The notes under the pieces were generated by a model. It had not been told where the DNA came from. It searched no databases and worked only from the letters and a program-made list of their open reading frames with translations. A stretch of 64,000 nt of DNA from Allomyces macrogynus ATCC 38327 (taxonomy: Eukaryota > Blastocladiomycota > Blastocladiomycetes > Blastocladiales > Blastocladiaceae). The translations under genes and the position numbers were made by a program. This document shows, in pieces, positions 1 to 10,622 of the stretch; position 1 is the first letter of the stretch, and each line of letters begins with the position of its first letter. The stretch is from positions 1,212,089-1,276,088 of the forward strand of contig GG745330.1 of NCBI GenBank assembly GCA_000151295.1, in the 5' to 3' direction.

Positions 1-727
1 GCCAGTCGGAGCCGTCGCGCCGCCGTCGCAGTCGGCTTGCCAGGTGTCGCCCACCGAGACCACAGCGTGGGCGGAGTGACGGCGAGCAGCCGGGAGACAA
101 GCAAAGTGCACGACCAGAGGTCGGCCAGGGCGGTCGTCCGTCACAGTGGAGGCAGGCCCACTGGGACGGCGTTGGCGACGGCGGCGGCGGCGGCGGCGAC
201 GGGCGGTGACGCACGAAGGGGAGTCGGCAGCATGGGGACGAGGCGCAGCAATGCGGGGACTCGCGGGGGGGAGCCAATGAAGGCGAGGGAGGGACGGGGA
301 CGACGACGGGGACGGGATCACGGCGGTGCGTGGTGGGCCAGCTCGCGGCCGTGGGCGGTGGTGACTGGGCAAGGCAAGGCAATGGTGGTAACGTACAGTA
401 GTGTGCTGGCGAGCGGGGGCGGGCAGCAGCAGCAAGGCAAGGCAACGGGCCGTGTCGAGAGGAGCGCTGTAGCAGCGGCCACGGCCAGCCTCTTGTAGGC
501 TGCGAGGGTCGCCCAACGTTGTTTGCGCAGCACCAACGTTGCTGCGTCGCACCGCTTGAGACCAGAAACACCCGCCTGCCACGCCCCTCGCCCACACGTG
601 CCCGCGCTCGGCGGTCCTCTCCTCCACTGTTGACCGTGTCCCCCGCCCATCTCCCTGCCCGCCGAACTCATTTCCGCTCGACTGTGCTCACCACACCCCA
701 CTAAGGTCGCTGCAAACGACGCCCAGC
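1..727. other. Left-edge region without a supported gene
   Basis: GC-rich, Arg/Gly/Ala-coding low-complexity sequence. Several frames stay open only because stop codons are rare at this base composition. None encodes a recognisable domain or shows a start with convincing downstream splice sites. The right part is probably the promoter and 5-prime leader of ALG8. Confidence 0.5.
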
Positions 728-2865
728 ATGGACCCAGCAGTACGTCCAGCGCACCCTGCCGCGCGCCGGCGCCGGCCGTCGCGCTCGCACCGCCACGACG
801 ACCCGCAACCACCATCTGCGCAGCCACCGGCATCGACCGACGCACGCCCGACCCACATTCTGGTCGCGCTCTTTGCTGTCGCCACAGCCGTCAAGATGTT
901 GCTCGTCCCCGGCTAGTGCGTGGTCGTCGCGCGCCACCCGGCTATCGTGTCTGCCGGTCATTGGACCCACCATGGCCTCTTGAACCACCAGTAGGTCCAC
1001 CGACTTTGAGGTGCACCGCAACTGGCTCGCCATCACACACTCGCTTCCGCTCAACCAGTGGTACTACGACGCCACGTCCGAGTGGACCCTCGACTACCCG
1101 CCCTTCTTTGCCTCCTTTGAATGGGTGCTGGCGCAAGTTGCGGCACGCGTCGCCGACCCGGCCATGCTTGTCGTGGCCAACTTGAACTACGCGTCGTGGA
1201 GCACCGTCGTCTTCCAGCGCGTGTCCGTCATGGTCACGGACGGCACGCTCTTGGCCGGCCTGGCCCTCTTCTTTTCGGCGAGTGCCGCACGGGACCGCCC
1301 ATCTGCAGTGGTTCCAGCGGGAATTCTGGTACTGCTCAACGCAGGTCTCTTCGTCGTCGACCACATGCACTTCCAGTATAATGGGTTCATGTTTGGCCTG
1401 CTCTTGATCGCCATGGCCTTGTTTCACCGGGTAAGGACTTTGAGACTGCTGATGCCGATGCGACTGGATTGTGCACGAGATTTTGTGATTGACAATGGAA
1501 TACAATTGGCGCTGGCGCTGTTCAATTGTGTTCTGCTTCCGATCTAGGGCCATCCCTTTTTGGGCGCCTTCGTGTTTGCTGCCCTGCTTAACTTCAAGCA
1601 CATTTACCTCTACGTCGCGCCCGCCGTCTTTGTCTATCTTCTCTCGGGGTTTTGCCTGGAAAATGGTACCGTCGGGTTGATCCGCACCCATTTGTGGACC
1701 TCGTCTCTCACTTATTCGGCATGGGCTGCAGGCAAATGGCATTTCACCCGGTTCGTCACGCTTGGCCTGATTGTCGTGGCCACATTTGCCGTGTCGCTCG
1801 CGCCGTTCCGCGATCAACTCCCGCAGCTCGCGTCGCGCTTGTTCCCGTTCAAGCGCGGCCTGTGCCACGCCTACTGGTCGCCCAATGTGTGGGCTCTCTA
1901 CGCGTTCCTGGACCGCGCGGCCATGACAGGTACGGTGCGATTGAACCCTGCGTGTCGGCAGTCCGGCCAGAATCTCATTCTCGCTGCTCTAGTCCTTCCG
2001 CGTCTTCTCGGTATTGCGACCAAATCCGTCGCGGCCATGACGCGCGGTCTCGTGGGCGACGTGGAGTTTGCCGTGCTCCCGAGCGTACTGCCGATCCACA
2101 CGCTCGCGCTCACAGTCCTCGCGCAACTGCCGGGCCTCGTGTCACTTTGGCAGCGCCCGACCATGCCCAATTTCGTGCGCGTCCTCGTTCTGTGCGGGTT
2201 TGCGGCGTTCCTTTTTGGCTGGCATGTGCACGAAAAGGCCGTCCTGACCATGGTCTTGCCGCTCGGGTGCGTCGATTATCGTACGATTTGTGGTAGACGA
2301 AACGACGAACGCTTGAATGCTGATTTTCTCATCGGCCAACAGGCTGATTGTCGTCCAGTCGATGACCGTGAGCCAGATTGCGTATGTGCTGGCCGTGGTC
2401 GGGTCTTACTCGCTCTTCCCGCTCGTGTTTGAAGTAGCCGGTACGTGTTCCTAATTCCTCTCTGTTAATTCTCCACCTGTTTTCTGATCGTTCGTGACCC
2501 AATTTATGCCCTCCAGATTTTACGACCCGCTGGGGCCTGTTGCTCTCGTTCGCGGCCGTGTTGTGGCTCGCTCTCGACGGTTACCATCGGTACGTCTCGC
2601 TCGGTTTGCCTCGCCCTCTTCAAGACCGAAACTGATCGACACAAACCAACATCCGCGTAGGCGACACTCGCACGCGTCTTTCAGGCTGCCGTGGCCCGTG
2701 CACGCGTACCTCGGCGCCCTCTTTATTGTCGAGTGGTTTGTCGTCGCCGGTCACGCCATTCTCCTCGGCGACAAGCTGCCGTTCTTGCCGCTCATGGCCG
2801 TGTCCGTGTACTGCGCCGTTGGCGTGATTGGATGCTGGATCGCGCTGCTGCGCGCGAAAGTGTAG
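728..2865 (+). CDS. ALG8: Dolichyl-P-Glc:Glc1Man9GlcNAc2-PP-dolichol alpha-1,3-glucosyltransferase
   Basis: ALG8 adds the second glucose to the lipid-linked N-glycan precursor on the lumenal side of the ER membrane. I read eight exons: 728-915, 992-1430, 1548-1665, 1732-1929, 1993-2266, 2343-2440, 2517-2589 and 2685-2865, giving about 522 aa, close to the family length of about 525. Family landmarks are TDFEVHRNWLAITHSLP (about residues 66-82), LDYPPFF (about 96-102), DHMHFQYNGFMFG (about 190), FPFKRGLCHAYW (about 285) and FGWHVHEKA (about 390). The His-Met-His form DHMHFQYNGF points to ALG8 rather than its paralogue ALG6. Many hydrophobic segments fit a multi-span GT-C enzyme. Introns 1666-1731 and 1930-1992 are multiples of three without in-frame stops, so a naive reading runs through them. 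The last acceptor could instead be at 2660 (same frame, 8 extra residues). Confidence 0.95.
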
Positions 2866-3968
2866 GCCCACCTCTACACGGTGTGGTTCCCAACCTTTGC
2901 GCTCGTGTAACGCGGCGGCGACGACAAGCATCGGCGCCGGCGAGTGGCAGCGGACAGAGCCCTCTCCGTTGGCGAACATAGGCGCACCGGATTGGGAATA
3001 TTGAGGTCGGGTTGATGGACAGTCAATTTGTAATTTGTGTTTGTCGTTTCTGGTGGAAGCAACCGGCGTGTCTTCTGCATGTCGCAGATGCTCCAGCCCG
3101 TCGGTTGTCATCGTCACCGACTGGGGCCAACCCTGGCCTGGGGCCGGTGTGCTTGTGGCAAACGCCGGTTATCGCAAGTTCGCGTCCCCCATTCCTCCGC
3201 TGCTGTGGCGGCCACGCCCGCCATCGTCGACGTGATGACGAGTTCCTGGCAGTGCCTGGTGTTGATGGTGCGGTGGTGTTGATGGACCGAACGGTGCACG
3301 GCCAGTAACGCTCACCCTCTCTGCAGGTCGCTGCTCTCCACTGTCGTCCACGGCGTCGTTGTCGTCGACCTCCTCGCTCCCAAGCTACCATCCACCAGCT
3401 CGCCGTCGCCACCGGGCGCAACGCGACGAGCACCGCTCCTGCACGTCGCAGGCCCTCGTCGTAGACGCTCGCGGCGAATCTGCCGCTGCCTCATCGACCA
3501 GCACCCCCAACCGCCACCAACCCAACCACCAAGGTTGAATTGCCGCCGCACGAACTACAGGCGACATCATCCAGCACGCGCGCGAACACGGCGCGACCGC
3601 ACATCGGCGCAAGGACTGCGGCAAGTGCCCCTCGTTCGACCGCCGCTGTGCAGTTTGGCCGGGACCACGGCAGTCCTCTACGCACGCCAGCGCCCCCCCT
3701 CCGAGTACACGACTCGTGCGCCGCCTGACCGCTGAGCGACGCCGGACGCGGCCACGATCGACGTCGCGCTGGGGCTCTGCACGCACGCGGTGCACGCGCG
3801 CTTCTGAAAGCGCGCCTTTCTCTCTCTGGTCGAGCGGTGGAACGTCCGCTGCTCGCGCGCGCTTGTGGTGGATTCGTGAGGTCATCTTGAACGCAGCTCG
3901 CAGCACTCGCGCATCGCCTCCAAAAGCCCATCCCTGCCCGCCTCGATACGGCCCCAACCAGCGCATCC
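2866..3968. other. Intergenic, no gene seen
   Basis: About 1.1 kb between ALG8 and the next supported start. Both strands hold overlapping Arg/Ala-rich open frames with no recognisable domain, no clear GC3 pattern and no convincing splice chain. It probably includes the ALG8 3-prime end and the leader of the gene starting at 3969. Confidence 0.5.
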
Positions 3969-5315
3969 ATGGCCCTCGTCTCGCTCGCCCACGCCAACAA
4001 CGACGCGCTCGTGGATCACTGTGCTGCCCTCGTCCCACCAACCTCTGCCACCGATACCATGACCCCCGTCGCGACCTCGCTCGACGACCCAATGCCGGCC
4101 TTCCACAAGCCGCTGACCCCGCCGGCAACGCCGCGCCGGCGCAGTACGCGGCCGTCGACACCCCCACGCAAGTCGAGTATCCTCACGCCCACGCGCACGC
4201 CGCGGCGTGGCTCGCGCGCGCTGGCTGAAGTACCAACGCAGCACCGACGCGCGCCGAGTAGCAGCAGCGACGACGAGATTCTGCTCAGTTCCGTCGCACC
4301 CATTGCGGGCGATGTGGGCGTGCCTCCATCGACCGACTCGCCAATCGGCTCCCCGCGCGTGCGCGTGCGGTCGCGCGCGACCCGCCCCGCATCCCCGACG
4401 AGTCCCGGCGGCACCGCACGCGAACTGGTCGTCCCGCCGTCGGGCACGCGCATTCAGCGGTCGGCCGACTTTGCGGTACGGCTCGCCAAGCAGCACGCCG
4501 CGGCCACCTACGCGCACGCCGTAAAATGGCTGCGCAGTGCCGTGACGAGTGCCGCGGCCGCGGCCGCTGCGACGGGTGAGCCGGCGGCAGCGGTCGAGTG
4601 GACCCAGAATGGCGGCGGGGATGATGTCGCGCCGGCGCGTGCGCCGCGCAGCAGGGCAAGGAGTGGGAAGAGCGAATGGAGGGCGGTGGCGCTGACGCGT
4701 GATATGGAGCCGCCAATGACGGATGCCACGTCGACGGTCGGTCAGTGGTTCATGCCTGGCCGCCGCCCGCGACTGTTTTCGTCGGTGCGCAACACGCTCG
4801 CGATTGTCAGTTTGATTGTGGTCGCGGCCATGGTGGGCATCTTTCTCGTGTTTTCGGCCACGACGTTTTTTGCGACCACGTTCATTGGGTGTTTGCTGAT
4901 GCTCACGGTCGAATCGGTCGTGCTTGTTGTGCCGGGTACGCGTTTCCATTGTCGTATCGACAGCGATGCAAGGTGCTTGGAATTGACGTCGTCACCACCT
5001 CCAATAGGCATCGCCTTTGTCGTGATTCTCGGCATCGTCCTGGGCATCTTGGCCATCAGCTGGATCAGCCTGTTCGGCCTGCGGTTCGGTCTTGACTCGT
5101 CGTCCATGTTTGCCACGCGCCTGGTGGGGGTCGCGCAGTACGTGAAGCGTGCTGTGCTGACCACATCCGAGTCCGCTGCCGCCGGGCTCGCACCGGAGCG
5201 TGAGGCGCGTGCGGTCGCAAGGAAAGCAGGGTCCGGAAGTGGCAAGGAGCGGCGGCTGTCGCCGCACCCGCCGGCGCCGGGCACGCTGGCCGCCGAGTTG
5301 GGTGGACAGTATTAG
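3969..5315 (+). CDS. Uncharacterised protein with a compact hydrophobic hairpin region
   Basis: I do not recognise this gene with certainty. The frame from ATG 3969 is open to the stop at 5315. A 72-bp in-frame intron with good borders (4936-5007) probably interrupts it, leaving about 424 aa. The first 270 residues are Ser/Thr/Pro/Arg-rich with repeated TPP and SP motifs, typical of a disordered, phosphorylatable tail. After removal of the intron, residues about 275-345 form a nearly continuous hydrophobic stretch with Gly and Pro turns and a buried Glu (LLMLTVESVVLVVPG). A charged, Ala-rich tail of about 70 residues follows. This hairpin layout resembles promethin/LDAF1 and yeast LDO proteins, which organise lipid droplets with seipin. 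That comparison is structural inference only; any small hairpin ER protein would look similar. Confidence 0.6.
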   Translation: MALVSLAHANNDALVDHCAALVPPTSATDTMTPVATSLDDPMPAFHKPLTPPATPRRRSTRPSTPPRKSSILTPTRTPRRGSRALAEVPTQHRRAPSSSSDDEILLSSVAPIAGDVGVPPSTDSPIGSPRVRVRSRATRPASPTSPGGTARELVVPPSGTRIQRSADFAVRLAKQHAAATYAHAVKWLRSAVTSAAAAAAATGEPAAAVEWTQNGGGDDVAPARAPRSRARSGKSEWRAVALTRDMEPPMTDATSTVGQWFMPGRRPRLFSSVRNTLAIVSLIVVAAMVGIFLVFSATTFFATTFIGCLLMLTVESVVLVVPGTRFHCRIDSDARCLELTSSPPPIGIAFVVILGIVLGILAISWISLFGLRFGLDSSSMFATRLVGVAQYVKRAVLTTSESAAAGLAPEREARAVARKAGSGSGKERRLSPHPPAPGTLAAELGGQY

Positions 5316-5879
5316 ATGGGCGCTCTCAGAGCAGAAGAGAAGTGGTGCGCGGAGGTTGGCGATAAGTGCTCGTTGAGCACTCGACTTTTGTTGGTCGACG
5401 ATGTATTAATGTAGTGCTTGCAGCTCGCAATATACGGCAGCCAAGCCGTTTTTGGTCGCGACGTGGGTTTGGTGCGAGCGACCGGAGACCAATGAGCCAA
5501 TGAGCCGGGTGCACGCGGTCGACAGAGCAACAACCCAAGCGAGCGCGTCAAACAAGAAGCGGTCGAGAAGGTTGCAGCAACGCGTCTCGCACCGTCTCGC
5601 GCTACCCAACTCGGGGTTCCGTGATTTGCACGTGAGCGATCCGAGCTGCCTTTGCTCGCTCGCCTTAGCAGCTGCTCAGCATGATCGCTTGCCATCCTCA
5701 CTGTCAAGCTGCCAGCGCCTCCGCACACCCTTTCGAGCACTCGACCGCGAGCACGAGCACGAGCACGAGCACGACCACGAGCACGAGCACGAGCAGCAAC
5801 CGACACGCCGCTCCTCTTTGACCGCACCCGCTTTCGCCGAGCCCAAACGCCCAACGACCCCGTGCGCCACCTCAGTACC
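5316..5879. other. Intergenic plus leader of WD40 gene
   Basis: No gene seen. The right part is the likely promoter and 5-prime leader of the WD40 gene and holds a hexamer repeat at 5749-5796. Confidence 0.5.
5749..5796 (+). repeat. GAGCAC hexanucleotide tandem repeat
   Basis: Eight tandem GAGCAC units with single-base variants in the fifth (GACCAC) and last (GAGCAG). It lies about 84 bp upstream of the WD40 start codon, so probably in the 5-prime leader. Confidence 0.85.
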
Positions 5880-7327
5880 ATGGTCAATTTTGGTACCAAC
5901 GCCAACGATTACTTCCAGTCGGACGCCTCGCTGCGTATCGCTAAGATCCGTGAGCTCAAGTGCACCAACACGCTCGGCAACCCGGTCACGCTGCCCGCCA
6001 AGATCCTCGCCCTCAAGCAGTTTGTCTCGCCGCATGTGCCCGCGTCCATCAGCGCGCCGTATTTGCTCGTCGCCGATGCCGGCTTCAGTGCCCGAATTGT
6101 GAGCGCCGAGGTAGGCGAGGGATTGTTGTAGCGGTGATCTTTTGAGAACGTGCTCGCTGACCCGGTTCTCTCGCTAGACCGGCGCCTCGCTCATCGTGTT
6201 CAAGGGCCACACCGGGCCCGTCACGAGCACCGCTTACTACATTGATACCGCCGCCGATGACACGTTTGTCTTCACGGGCTCGTGGGACAAGTCGGTCAAG
6301 AAGTGGTCCGTCAAGGTACCGGCGCCCCGCACTCGCATCCCTCATCCATCTCCTCACCCTCCCCATCAATTGTCCAGACGGGCGCGTGCGTCTCCACCTG
6401 GAACCTGCACCAGGACTTTGTCAAGTCACTGGCGCTGAGCCCCGACGCGAAAACGCTCTACAGCGGGTCGTCCGACAAGACGATTCGCCAGCTGAACCTG
6501 GCCACGGGCAAGTCGGTCATGCTCAAGGGCCACACGCGCGGCGTCGAGGACCTGCTGGTCGCTGACGAGGGCAAGACCCTGTGGTCGTGCAGTTCTGACG
6601 GGTCGATTCGGAAGTGGGAGACGGCAACGGGAACCTGCACGGCCACGCTCACGGGGCACGACACGAGCGTGTATGCGCTGTTCTTGGATGACGAGACGCT
6701 GTGGAGTGGTGCGTTGCGTGGCTCAGTTACCTGTAAGGGGTGGGTGCGGAGGCTAATGTGCGCGATGGTGGACATGTAGCGTCGGCCGACAAGTCAGTCA
6801 AGCGGTGGCCCATCATGAATGAAAAGATTGCGGCCGAGTCGTCGCTCGACCACGCCGACTATGTCAAGGCTCTCGTGCCGATCCACTCGGCCGTTCTCGC
6901 GACCGGGTGCCGTGACGAAAAGATTCGCATTTTTGACATGGGGGTGCGACTCTTGTTGACGGCTTGCCTCCAATTTGTTTCCTGGGCACTCACCTCAATG
7001 CTTGTCGCTAGTCGGAAGCACTGCTCAAGGTCATCGACGGTCACTTTGACGAGGTCTCGGCACTGTGCCTCATCGGCTCCACGCTCTACTCGGGTTCCTT
7101 GGACTGCACGCTGCGGTCATGGAGTGTGTCGGGTGCGTGCCGCTCGTGCTCTGCCCGCTTCACTTCTCGCGCTGACAAACGTGGCATCCGCAGATATCCT
7201 CGACCCGAAGATCCAGTTCAAGCTCGACATCAAGCTCGACGAGGACGAGGTCGTCCAGCACGCGAGCAGCGGGCTGACGGAAGAGGAGGAGCGCGAGCTG
7301 GCCGAGCTGATGAGCGACGACGAATGA
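5880..7327 (+). CDS. WD40-repeat protein
   Basis: Six exons: 5880-6110, 6178-6315, 6378-6708, 6780-6943, 7012-7132 and 7194-7327, giving about 372 aa. The start ATG at 5880 sits in a good context (ACCATGG). About six WD40 blades can be read. Each has a variable GH dipeptide (FKGHTGPVTS, LKGHTRGVED, LTGHDTSVYA, IDGHFDEVSA) and an SxDxxxxxW ending (GSWDKSVKKW, SSDGSIRKW, SADKSVKRW, SLDCTLRSW). One propeller should fill most of the protein. An acidic tail rich in Glu and Asp follows (EEEERELAELMSDDE). WD40 propellers act as interaction scaffolds. I cannot assign this one to a named orthologue, and the N-terminal 80 residues match no domain I know. Confidence 0.88.
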
Positions 7328-7436
7328 GTATCTCCTGGTCTGGCAAGTGTACCATTTCATCTCACGGAACAATAGAGACTTTGCGTTTCCTTGAAACCAA
7401 CGCGAACCAAACAGTCTCTCCACCGAGTCCCCGCCG

Positions 7437-8905
7437 TCAAACGGCGCTCGAAAATACGCCCCGCCACAGTCGACTCTCCTGCTGCCTGGCCACCTTCCAC
7501 TTCCCCTGCAAGTCCTGCCACGCAGCCGCCCACTCCAGGTCGGACCGCGTCATCGCGCCCGTCTCGAGCACCGCCAAGAAATCGCGCTCGGCCAGCTCCA
7601 AGTCACGCCCGCGGCGCAAGTGCGCGAGCCCGCGGCGGAACAGCGCCTTCGGGTGGTTCGGCGCCGACTGCAATATCTCGGTGCACTGCTTGGCCGCCGC
7701 ATCGTACTCGCCGAGCTTGAGACTGCATAGTGCGTAGTTGAGCCGCACCGCGAGCAGATTCTCGTCAAGCCATGTCGACGACACTTGGTCCTCGTGCTCA
7801 ATCGGTGGAGCGCGCGCATTCGGGCCGTCAGTCAGCTCGCCGCGGTGCGCGCGGTCGCGACGCGCGTCGGCGACAGTAGGCGCTTGCGCAACGGCTTCGA
7901 GCAGTTCGAGGGAACGGCGGTACGCGTCGCGCGCCGCGAACCAGTCGCTTGGGGTGGATCGGACCAATGCGGTCCCGCGCGCACGGTGGGCGGGCGCCTC
8001 GTTGTACCGTTCCACGATCGACATTTCCCAGACTTTGCGCTCGTACTGGTCTTGCGTCTGCACGTCGAGCAGCGTCACTTCAAGCTCGAGTGGCGTCCCC
8101 TGCGTCGAGTACAGGTCGGCGTGCTTTTCAGCGTCGACGGCGAGTCCCATACAGCACGTGTGCGCGGCCGCGGCGGGGACCGGGCGGCCAGCGCGCCGTG
8201 CGTCGGCGGCAGCGCGTTCCTTACGCAGCAGAGACTCGAGTTGGATGAAGCCCTGGAGAAGGGGAACGGTGAGCACGGAAGCTGCGAAATCTGGGCGAAA
8301 TGAGTGAATGACCAACGCACGTCCGTGTACTCGGGCGCAAGCAGGAACCGGCTCGTCTCACCCGGGCACATCGTGCACACGGCCATTTCGAGCGCGGGGA
8401 ACATGAACTTGCGCCCTATGCGCAGCTCAAACGGCTCCTTGTCGACAGTCGAGTCGGCAACCGTGCGCCGCACCAACGGGTCGAACGTGTACTGCACGCC
8501 CGATGGTGATGCGTAAACAGCCTTGGGTGCATCGTCCTCGTCCTCATCGCCGTCCTTGTACTCGGATGTCGGGTGGAGAGCCTCCTTGGAGTCCTTGAGC
8601 TCGCGCTCGCGCGCGGTCGCGCCTTTCCCGTGGTCGTGCGGTGCCGCGTGGTGGTGGTCGTGGTCACAGCACTTGCCCGCACTGTTGTTCCCTCGGTTAT
8701 CAGACGCGCTTTTTGCGGCCTTGGACTTGGGACTGGCCTTGCCGAGCTGGCGGAACGGCGCCGTCGTCACCTTGTATTGCAGTTTGGCATTGGTGCCCTT
8801 GACCCAGGCCACAGGGCGCTGGTTGTGATTGTCGTCGTCGTTGTTGGCCGGACCAGGCTTGAGGACGATCTTGACAATCCCGCCGTCGTCGGTCACTTTT
8901 TGCAT
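7437..8905 (-). CDS. AIP/XAP2-like co-chaperone (FKBP-like domain plus TPR)
   Basis: Two exons on the minus strand (8905-8321 and 8252-7437; 68-bp intron), about 466 aa. The N-terminal part has the degenerate FKBP fold of AIP. The segment LRIGRKFMFPALEMAVCTM lines up with the AIP signature around its G-K-K-F and V-C-T-M, and GTPLELEVTLLDVQ is the closing strand. TPR-like helices follow (LNYALCSLKLGEYDAAAKQC and KALFRRGLAHLRRG), and the protein ends RLWRGVFSSAV, like the short AIP C-terminus. In animals AIP binds HSP90 through its TPR domain and chaperones the aryl hydrocarbon receptor and phosphodiesterases; the client here is unknown. An insert around residues 78-92 is rich in Cys and His. 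An upstream in-frame ATG at 8974 would add 23 residues. I prefer 8905 because family homology starts there. Confidence 0.85.
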
Positions 8906-9243
8906 CGTGTTGTGTGCGGTTGGAGGTGAGAGAGTCGGCGAGGATTGGTTCAACGACCTATCGTTCAACTCCATCGATCGTGCCACGTCGAGATGAGAGC
9001 TCCATGAGAACTCGTGCTCACACGACCGCCTTGATCTGTTCTTGTTACGCGCATACGTACTTATCAGCCTGCCGGCAACCGAACCGCGACAACTTCTCTG
9101 TCCAGATCATGTCGCCCACGAGAAAGTTTGCCTGGCGTTGGGCCAATCGTCGGCAAACCGATAAATGGGCGCAAAATAACTAACTATATCTAGCAACGGC
9201 CTACGGACACAGCACAAGAGAACCAAAACGACAACAACACCGC
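8906..9243. other. Short intergenic spacer
   Basis: Lies between the AIP-like start and the uL5m stop, both on the minus strand. AT-richer than its neighbours. Likely the AIP-like promoter. No gene seen. Confidence 0.5.
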
Positions 9244-10218
9244 CTACTTCTTCTTTTTTTTGGCCTCGAGCGCCTCGCGTGCGCGCTTGAACTTCATCCA
9301 CGCCGGCTCGTTCGGGTCGGCTTCGTCGCTCTTCTGCATGTACTTTTCGCGCTTGGCCTTGGACGCGGCGTTCTCGATCGGGATCTGGAACCCGGACAGG
9401 AGCGTGCGCGCCTCGCGGTCATTGTAGGCGGTCGTCTTGAAGACGACGTCGAACCCGCACATGAACGGGTACCGGTCAAACGTTTGCTCGATTTCCGGGA
9501 AGTAGGACATGGACTTGGGCTCGAACCCGACCTTGATGTTACCCGTGCCGTCGCCCGCCGTGGCCGGGATACCATACCACGTCTTGAGTCGCGGCAAGAC
9601 GAGCTCCACGAGCTTGTCGAGGAACTGGTACATGTCGTCCCCCTGCAGCTCCACCTTGACGCCGACGGGCATCCCGTCGCGCAACTTCCACAGCGCTACG
9701 TTCGACGTGGACCGCACGATCTCCGGGTGCTTGCCAGTAATCGCCTCGAGCTGCGTGAGCGCATTGAGCAGGACATACTTGTTGGTGACGGCGTCCTTGA
9801 GGAACGTGTGCACGACAATCGACGAGAGTTCCGGCACGTTCGAGTGCGTGCGCGCCGGCTCGGGCTTGCGCATCGTCGTGTCGCGGTACCGCGGCGTCTC
9901 ATGCTTCTTGAACGCCGTGTTCTTGGTGTTCAGGCCAGGAACATACTTGTCGTGCGCGAGCCGGTCCGGGTTCGCCGGATCCTTGTGGTTGTAAGTCAGG
10001 TAGAGCAGGTCCGCCGCAAGCGTGCGGTCGTAGTGGTCGCGCATGCGCGACTCGATGGGAGTCGCACGGTCTGCGCGGAACAGTGACTCGGGCAGCGGAA
10101 CGTCGTCGCGCGGCAGCGGCACGGGGAACGGCACCGCTGCTGCGTCGGTGGACGCAGCAGCCACGGCCCCGGCCGTCGACGAGCGCCGGATCGATTGGCG
10201 CAGCACGGTGCGGAGCAT
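9244..10218 (-). CDS. MRPL7: Mitochondrial large-subunit ribosomal protein uL5m
   Basis: Single exon, 324 aa, minus strand. The chosen ATG at 10218 opens with MLRTVLRQSIRRSSTAG, an Arg/Ser-rich amphipathic presequence without acids, as expected for mitochondrial import. The core carries uL5 features: an N-terminal strand region (SSIVVHTFLKDAV), the basic VALWKLRDGMPVGVKVEL segment, a helix DMYQFLDKLVELVLPRLKTW and the C-terminal strands NIKVGFEPKSMSYFPEIEQ and GFDVVFKTTAYNDREARTLL. uL5 contacts 5S rRNA or its replacement in the central protuberance of the large subunit. It is longer than bacterial L5 because of the presequence, a linker of about 120 residues and a Lys-rich tail ending in KKKKK. 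It is divergent to RPT5 across a 404-bp shared upstream region. Confidence 0.92.
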   Translation of the reverse strand: MLRTVLRQSIRRSSTAGAVAAASTDAAAVPFPVPLPRDDVPLPESLFRADRATPIESRMRDHYDRTLAADLLYLTYNHKDPANPDRLAHDKYVPGLNTKNTAFKKHETPRYRDTTMRKPEPARTHSNVPELSSIVVHTFLKDAVTNKYVLLNALTQLEAITGKHPEIVRSTSNVALWKLRDGMPVGVKVELQGDDMYQFLDKLVELVLPRLKTWYGIPATAGDGTGNIKVGFEPKSMSYFPEIEQTFDRYPFMCGFDVVFKTTAYNDREARTLLSGFQIPIENAASKAKREKYMQKSDEADPNEPAWMKFKRAREALEAKKKKK

Positions 10219-10622
10219 GGTGGTTGACAGGCAGAGCAATCGAGAGTCGGGTCTGCGAGGGCTCGGATCACGGCGGTTCGGCCCAGAACGCCGCGCGGAT
10301 CGGCGGCAGCGAGGATGCAGCTACGACTGCGGGTAGTCGCGCGTGCAGGTGGGTTGGCCGCGCACGACAGATTGGTTTGCGTACGGAGATCATAAAAGTT
10401 AGCGGTGGGTTGGTGTGCAGTGGTGTGTGCGGTGGACCAACCGTCACGCCAGACACCTGCCATGGCCATCGCAACACGGCAAGGACGCGCTACTGCTGAC
10501 GGTGCTGAAGGACGCGTCAAGCACCACCATCTCGACCTCGACCGGACCGCGGTTGATCACCGCGAGCCCGACCCGCCCCCACAACACCGCGACCCGCAAG
10601 CAGCAGCAGCAACAGATCCACC
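10219..10622. promoter_or_regulatory. Divergent intergenic region of uL5m and RPT5
   Basis: 404 bp between two start codons facing away from each other, so it must hold both promoters. I saw no clear TATA box and no exact proteasome control element (GGTGGCAAA). Confidence 0.55.

Noticed and set aside
942..1868. 308-codon minus-strand frame
   Set aside because: Antisense to ALG8 exons and introns, with charged low-complexity composition and no domain.
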